DNA of 64,000 nt from Cryptomeria japonica (lineage: Eukaryota; Streptophyta; Pinopsida; Cupressales; Cupressaceae): contig NC_081406.1 of NCBI RefSeq assembly GCF_030272615.1, positions 399,048,939 through 399,112,938 of the forward strand. The letters are read 5' to 3'. The position numbers were made by a program, and so were the translations under genes. The notes beneath the pieces were generated by a model. It was not told where the DNA came from. It worked only from the letters and a program-made list of their open reading frames with translations, and did not search any database. Shown in pieces: positions 59,819 through 64,000 of the stretch; within the stretch, counting starts at the first letter, position 1, and each line of letters begins with the position of its first letter.

Positions 59819-60893
59819 TGTTGGAAATATGGATGGAGTAACTGAGAGGGGAGGGGTGAATCAGTTACCACAAAAATAAATCCACAAGTCCCTTAGATGT
59901 CTTTAATATAAACTGTTGTAACTCGGTAAATTAGCTTATCATTGTTCATCAAACATTAATATGCATGAAACAAATAACATGAACACAAGTAACACCAGAT
60001 ATAACGTGGAAACCCAATTTTGGGAAAACCACCAATGTAACTAGTTACTGATTTTCACTCTTCTGAAGTGAGCCCTGTTAGGAGCCAACCCTGTTAAAGG
60101 TTACAAAACACACTGTTAGGTGTGACCCTATTAGAGGATTTGATCACCCTGCTAGGAGTGGCCTTGTGAAAGGTCTTAAGAACAATTCAACCGAATTGTC
60201 ACCTTGTCAGAGGATTTACAAAATGGTTGTTAGACCAACTCTGTTAAGAGATTTCGGTATCACTGCTACAATGGTTAGAAAGAAACAATGAAGTGATCTG
60301 AATTAAATACAACTTATCTTGCTGATACAGATCTCTGTTTTGTGCCAATAGATCCTTACTGATCACATATATCTTTTCTGCACCTCAAGGATATCACTGA
60401 TCCTTCATCAGAATTCGCACATTTCTGCTCCTTCACATTTCCATACTTTTCACTCTTTTTCCCACACTTCAAAATCGCAACTTGATCTCTCATATATACC
60501 ATTCAGGTTACCAAGTCGGCTCAATTATAAGTTACAATAAATATTACATAGGTCGGCTACATATACAAGCTTCAATTAATAAATATTGCTTTGGTCGGCT
60601 GCATAAACATTTCACTGATGCTCGGTGAACACTGCTGATTCTTCGGTAATCGACTGAACTTGGTAAGTACTGCGAGTTCGGTAAAGACTGACTTTCCTTC
60701 ACATATTCTTCGAAGACCGACTGAACTCGGTAAATACTGCGAACTCAGTAGACTCTGTCTAACTGCCTTGCCGAACATTCTGAACTCGGTAGACTCTGTC
60801 TAGCTACTTTGCCGAACATTCTGAACTCGGTAGACTGATATGACATTTGTGTAACATCAAAGACAATACACAATTAAACAATTGTATCCAACA
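59819..60893 (-). repeat. TE-J 5' LTR
   Basis: 1075 bp partner of 54066-55140. Transcription of the element would start within it and run left. Followed by TATAT. Confidence 0.95.
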
Positions 60894-61148
60894 TATATAT
60901 ATGTATATGTGTGTGTGTATGTGTGTGTGTGTGTGTGTGTATGTATATATATATATGCATGTGAGTGTGTGTGTATATGTATATATATACATATACATAT
61001 ACATATACAAATACATATACACATACACATACATATACGTATATACATATACATACATATATATATACATATACATATACATAGATACATATATATATAT
61101 ATACATATATATATATACATATATATATATACATACATATATATATAC
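60894..61148. repeat. Microsatellite, right segment
   Basis: TATATG, (TG)n and long (TACATA)n tracts continuing the tract at 54041-54065 and 37300-37610. Open frames on both strands rich in Tyr/Ile/His/Cys are artefacts of the repeat. Confidence 0.95.
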
Positions 61149-62350
61149 TGTTAGGATAACCAATGGACAATTGAGAGGGGGGGGTTGAATTAGTTGTCAA
61201 CATATTATAGAACTTTAAGCACACAAAACCTTTTATTGGAATGCATAAACCAAATACCAGAATAGAAGATATAGCAGTTAACCACAAACATAAATCACTA
61301 AATAATTACCAACCATCCATAACACATAACACCAAGATTTGTATGTGGAACACCTTTTAAAGGGAAAAACCACGATGGGAAGCCTACCCACAGTGATATA
61401 ATACTTTTGCAGCAAGTATGTGATTACAATAAGAGGGGATTGCACATGTAGGAAGGCACACTTCCTAGAGCACACTACTCATCACAATAGGAGCCTCACT
61501 GACTACAAAATAAATCCAAACTACAATCCGAAAAGATGAATGAACTGCAAGAAAAGCATCTCCTATGCTTGAGTATAATTCTCGTTAACCTCAATAACTA
61601 GAGGTCTTAAACCTCTTACACAAACCCAATTCGATAACCTATGATCAACCAAAACCTTTGCATATGATTACAACTTTATTCGCACATGGATAATCCCATA
61701 CATGATCTACAAAGAGATCTTATGTCATATTTATACCAACCCGGGACCTAAACAATTAGGTCGGCCAAATAAAAGATAATACACTAGATCCATTACATAA
61801 TCCTACAAACCAATGATAAAACAAGTCATCCTAATACCAAAACAACATAAACCAAATAATAAATTCAACCAGTGACGCATCGAGATCATCAACCAGCACG
61901 TTACATAAACCAGTCCATAACCTAGAAGAATAATACTAGACCCAAAATAGGTCACCATAAGCCAAATGAAACACCATGATTAACTGGAACATGAACATGA
62001 TAACCATCAACATCTTGATAACCTTCTAGAAGCCACACAAACACCACTTATCGAATTCATCAAAAGATCTTCATCAAAGCATTGTTGGTAAAATCCTTAC
62101 TGGTAACCAAAAAGGCTTACTAGAACAAATGATAGTATCCAAGTCATCAAATCCCAAACCAACTGAATGTGATGCACATCAGGAACACATGAATAACCAA
62201 TCAAAACCAATTCCAATAGCCAAACCAAACTGGAGACAAATCTCCAGATCAACATCAAAGACCAACCACTCTACCGGAGGCTGGTAGACAACAAAACAAC
62301 TAGTGTTGACATCAATGCAACATATAATCAATTACTCCAAATTTCCAACA
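61149..62350 (-). repeat. TE-K 3' LTR
   Basis: 1202 bp, TGTTAGGATAACC to ATTTCCAACA. It has the GAGAGGGGGGGGTTGAATTAG block and the GGGAAAAACCACGATGGG module (about 61358-61375). Its partner is not in the window. Confidence 0.8.
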
Positions 62351-62697
62351 ATCTCTCCCTTTGGATTTGATGGCAAAATAGATGTGAAAAACATCCAAGT
62401 GCCAAGAAGTGCCAAAAAAGTCTCCCCCAAAGGAAGACATCCAAGAAACATCCAATAATCTCCCAACAGACCAAACTCCCCATATGATTGATATCCTTAT
62501 TAAGATATATTTTTCACATGTATAACTATCCCCATTTGACATCAATGCTATAAATCTGACATAAACATCAAACAAAAATCATAAATCCTCTGAACTACAC
62601 AGTTGACTAGTCCCCTTGAGTAGTAGCACCAACACATCAATCTGGAATGAATGATAGTTTTGATAATGCATATCAGACTGCTGCCAGTCAGTATCAC
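62351..62697 (-). promoter_or_regulatory. TE-K polypurine tracts and 3' untranslated region
   Basis: Plus-strand TCTCTCCCTTTGG next to the LTR, with further tracts at about 62421 (GTCTCCCCCAAAGG), 62476 and 62528. No ORF supported. Confidence 0.65.
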
Positions 62698-63860
62698 TCA
62701 AGTCTCTACTAGAGGGGCATAAACTCCCAATCTGTCTCTGAAGTACTCAAATTATTCCTTAGGAAAAGGTTTAGTGAAATAATTGATAGAATTGTGCTTA
62801 GTCTTAGAGTGAAATACGAGATTCTTTGATATGTCAATAGCAATAGAGTTATCACAATAAATAACTACTGGTTCATTACAATCTACCCTTATGTCCTTCA
62901 ACTTTTTTTTCATCCATAGAACTTGTGTACAGTTAGTAGCAACAACAACATACTCAGCTTCAATAGTAGATAAAGAAGTACATGATTGTTTCTTGCTGAT
63001 CCATGAAACAAGTTTCTTTCCAAGAAAGAAAGCTCCATCGGATGTTCTCTTCCAGTCATCAACATCTCCAGTCCAGTCAGCATCTATATATGCACATAGT
63101 GTAAAGTCATAATTTTTAGGATACCACAAACCACACTTAGTTGTTCCTTGCAAATACCTAAAAATCCTTTTCACCGCACTCTCATGATTCTCTCTAGGAT
63201 CACTCTGATATCTTGATGCAATACAAACTATATTCAATACATTTGGTCTAGTTTTAGTCAGATATAACAAACTTGCAATCATATATTTATAACTTGTAGG
63301 ATTTACCGGAGCTGGTGCATCATTCTTTGCCAATTTCTCACTTGTAACCATAGGATTACCAACCGGTATGGAATTTTCCATACCAAATTTCTTCAACAAC
63401 TCTCTAGCATACTTAGTGACAGATTAAAATACCTTTATCATTTTGAGTAATCTACAAACCTAAGAAAAATTTCAATTCCCCAATCATAGACATCTCAAAT
63501 TCATTCTTCATATTTTCAGAGAATTCCATACATAGCATACCCTCACCTCCAAAAATGATATCATCAGCAAGGACTTCAATAATCAATATGTCATCATCAG
63601 TGATCTTGTAATATAAGTTACTATCAACATTACCTTTAGTGAAACCAAGCTTCAAAAGATATTTGTCCAATCTAGCATACCAAGCTCTAGGGGCTTGTTT
63701 CAATCCATATAAAGCTTTCCTTAACCTGCAAACCATGTTTTTGTCATCTGAAAGTGAAAATCCATTACTTTTCTCAATGCAAACTTCCTCTTCAACTTGA
63801 GAAATTAAATATACCTCATCAGTTTCCAACCTTCTTCTTGTCATTACTCCTTATTTTCTA
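62698..63860 (-). pseudogene. TE-K pol fragment with deletions
   Basis: In the sense direction: MTRRRLETDEVYLISQ (63844), then a jump straight to VEEEVCIEKSNGF, so the N-terminal half of reverse transcriptase is missing. Then [16 protein letters not shown] and VLADDIIFGG (the usual V of VDD is Ala; about 63555). After a stop near 63452, RNase H has CAYIDADWTGDVDD and LVSWISKKQS. KHNSINY then joins FTKPFPKE directly, a second in-frame deletion. The end is at 62698 (YAPLVET). Copia reverse transcriptase/RNase H. Dead by two deletions and stops. Confidence 0.88.
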
Positions 63861-64000
63861 CTCTCCAATGATCTGATCTTCTGAATAGTTTAACCTTACA
63901 TACCTAGGAGTCTTCTGACTTTCTATTTCTCTGTTGTGATCTTCAGTTACAGTTGAATTTTCTGATACTATTGGGGTAACTGGTTCAACATTTTGTTTTG
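63861..64000 (-). pseudogene. TE-K linker between integrase and reverse transcriptase
   Basis: Low-complexity minus-strand reading ending near RYVRLNYSEDQIIGE, which corresponds to the variable acidic linker found between integrase and reverse transcriptase in TE-C and TE-J. Continues past the window edge. Confidence 0.55.

Larger units (their letters stand above)
54066..60893 (-). mobile_element. TE-J: most intact copia retrotransposon
   Basis: 6828 bp with two LTRs of exactly 1075 bp and a perfect TATAT duplication (54061-54065 and 60894-60898) in a microsatellite. The LTRs differ at about 18 positions by my reading (about 1.7%, mostly transitions), so this is the youngest full element here. 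A perfect initiator-Met primer site, a polypurine tract and a single long gag-pol frame are present. The only clear coding break is a frameshift in RNase H near 55890. Copia class, resembling the Sirevirus lineage. Confidence 0.96.
61149..64000 (-). mobile_element. TE-K: copia element, right part outside window
   Basis: Starts with an LTR (61149-62350) immediately after the microsatellite, then polypurine tracts, RNase H and reverse transcriptase remnants reading leftward. The integrase, gag, primer site and second LTR lie beyond 64000. TATAC (61144-61148) would be its left target duplication, untestable here. Confidence 0.88.

Noticed and set aside
60804-61287. Open frames of 90-137 codons with the same composition
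   Set aside because: Products of the right microsatellite segment.

Overview
This is repeat-dense nuclear DNA of a plant with a large genome. Every block I can interpret is an LTR retrotransposon, a fragment of one, or a simple repeat. The evidence is plant-type Ty1/copia polyproteins, primer sites matching plant initiator-Met tRNA, exact 5-bp target-site duplications (TSDs), AT-rich sequence and long AC/TA/TATG tracts. A conifer or other gymnosperm is plausible, but I cannot name the species. I see no host gene, tRNA, rRNA or CRISPR array.

I resolve eleven elements, labelled TE-A to TE-K from left to right. They are nested in two stacks.
Stack 1 (1-37299): TE-A is the oldest. It is a minus-strand element with a coiled-coil/zinc-knuckle ORF1 and a novel ORF2, now in four pieces. 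TE-B (1568-3709, plus strand, compact non-autonomous, TSD CAAAA) and TE-C (4095-36158, copia, TSD TTTCT) both inserted into TE-A ORF1. TE-D (6318-31142, gypsy-like with a 5.5-kb LTR that carries its own long ORF, TSD AGATC) split the pol gene of TE-C. TE-E (7071-13326, TSD ATAGA) and TE-F (13717-20745, TSD TCAAC) then inserted into the left LTR of TE-D. They are relatives of each other with the TE-A type of two-ORF layout.
Stack 2 (37300-61148): a microsatellite received TE-G (37611-54040, gypsy-like with a protease but no visible RT). TE-G in turn received TE-H (39207-40011, a solo LTR, TSD TGGTA) and TE-I (43870-51527, near-complete copia). TE-J (54066-60893, the most intact copia, TSD TATAT) entered the same microsatellite 25 bp to the right. 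TE-K (61149 to beyond 64000) is a copia with deleted pol.

TE-C, TE-I, TE-J and TE-K are copia elements resembling the Sirevirus lineage: initiator-Met primer site, several polypurine-like tracts before the 3' LTR, and a C-rich block near the LTR end. TE-E, TE-F and TE-A share those LTR features but have no integrase, reverse transcriptase or RNase H that I can see. They are therefore probably mobilised in trans by the copia elements. Nine of the eleven elements lie on the minus strand.

The points most worth following up are the two-ORF non-autonomous family (TE-A/E/F), the protein-coding LTR of TE-D, and an Asp-to-Asn change at the expected first catalytic residue of integrase in three separate copia families. 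Also notable are short-motif arrays shared by LTRs of different families. All coding regions except most of TE-J are broken by stops, frameshifts or insertions.
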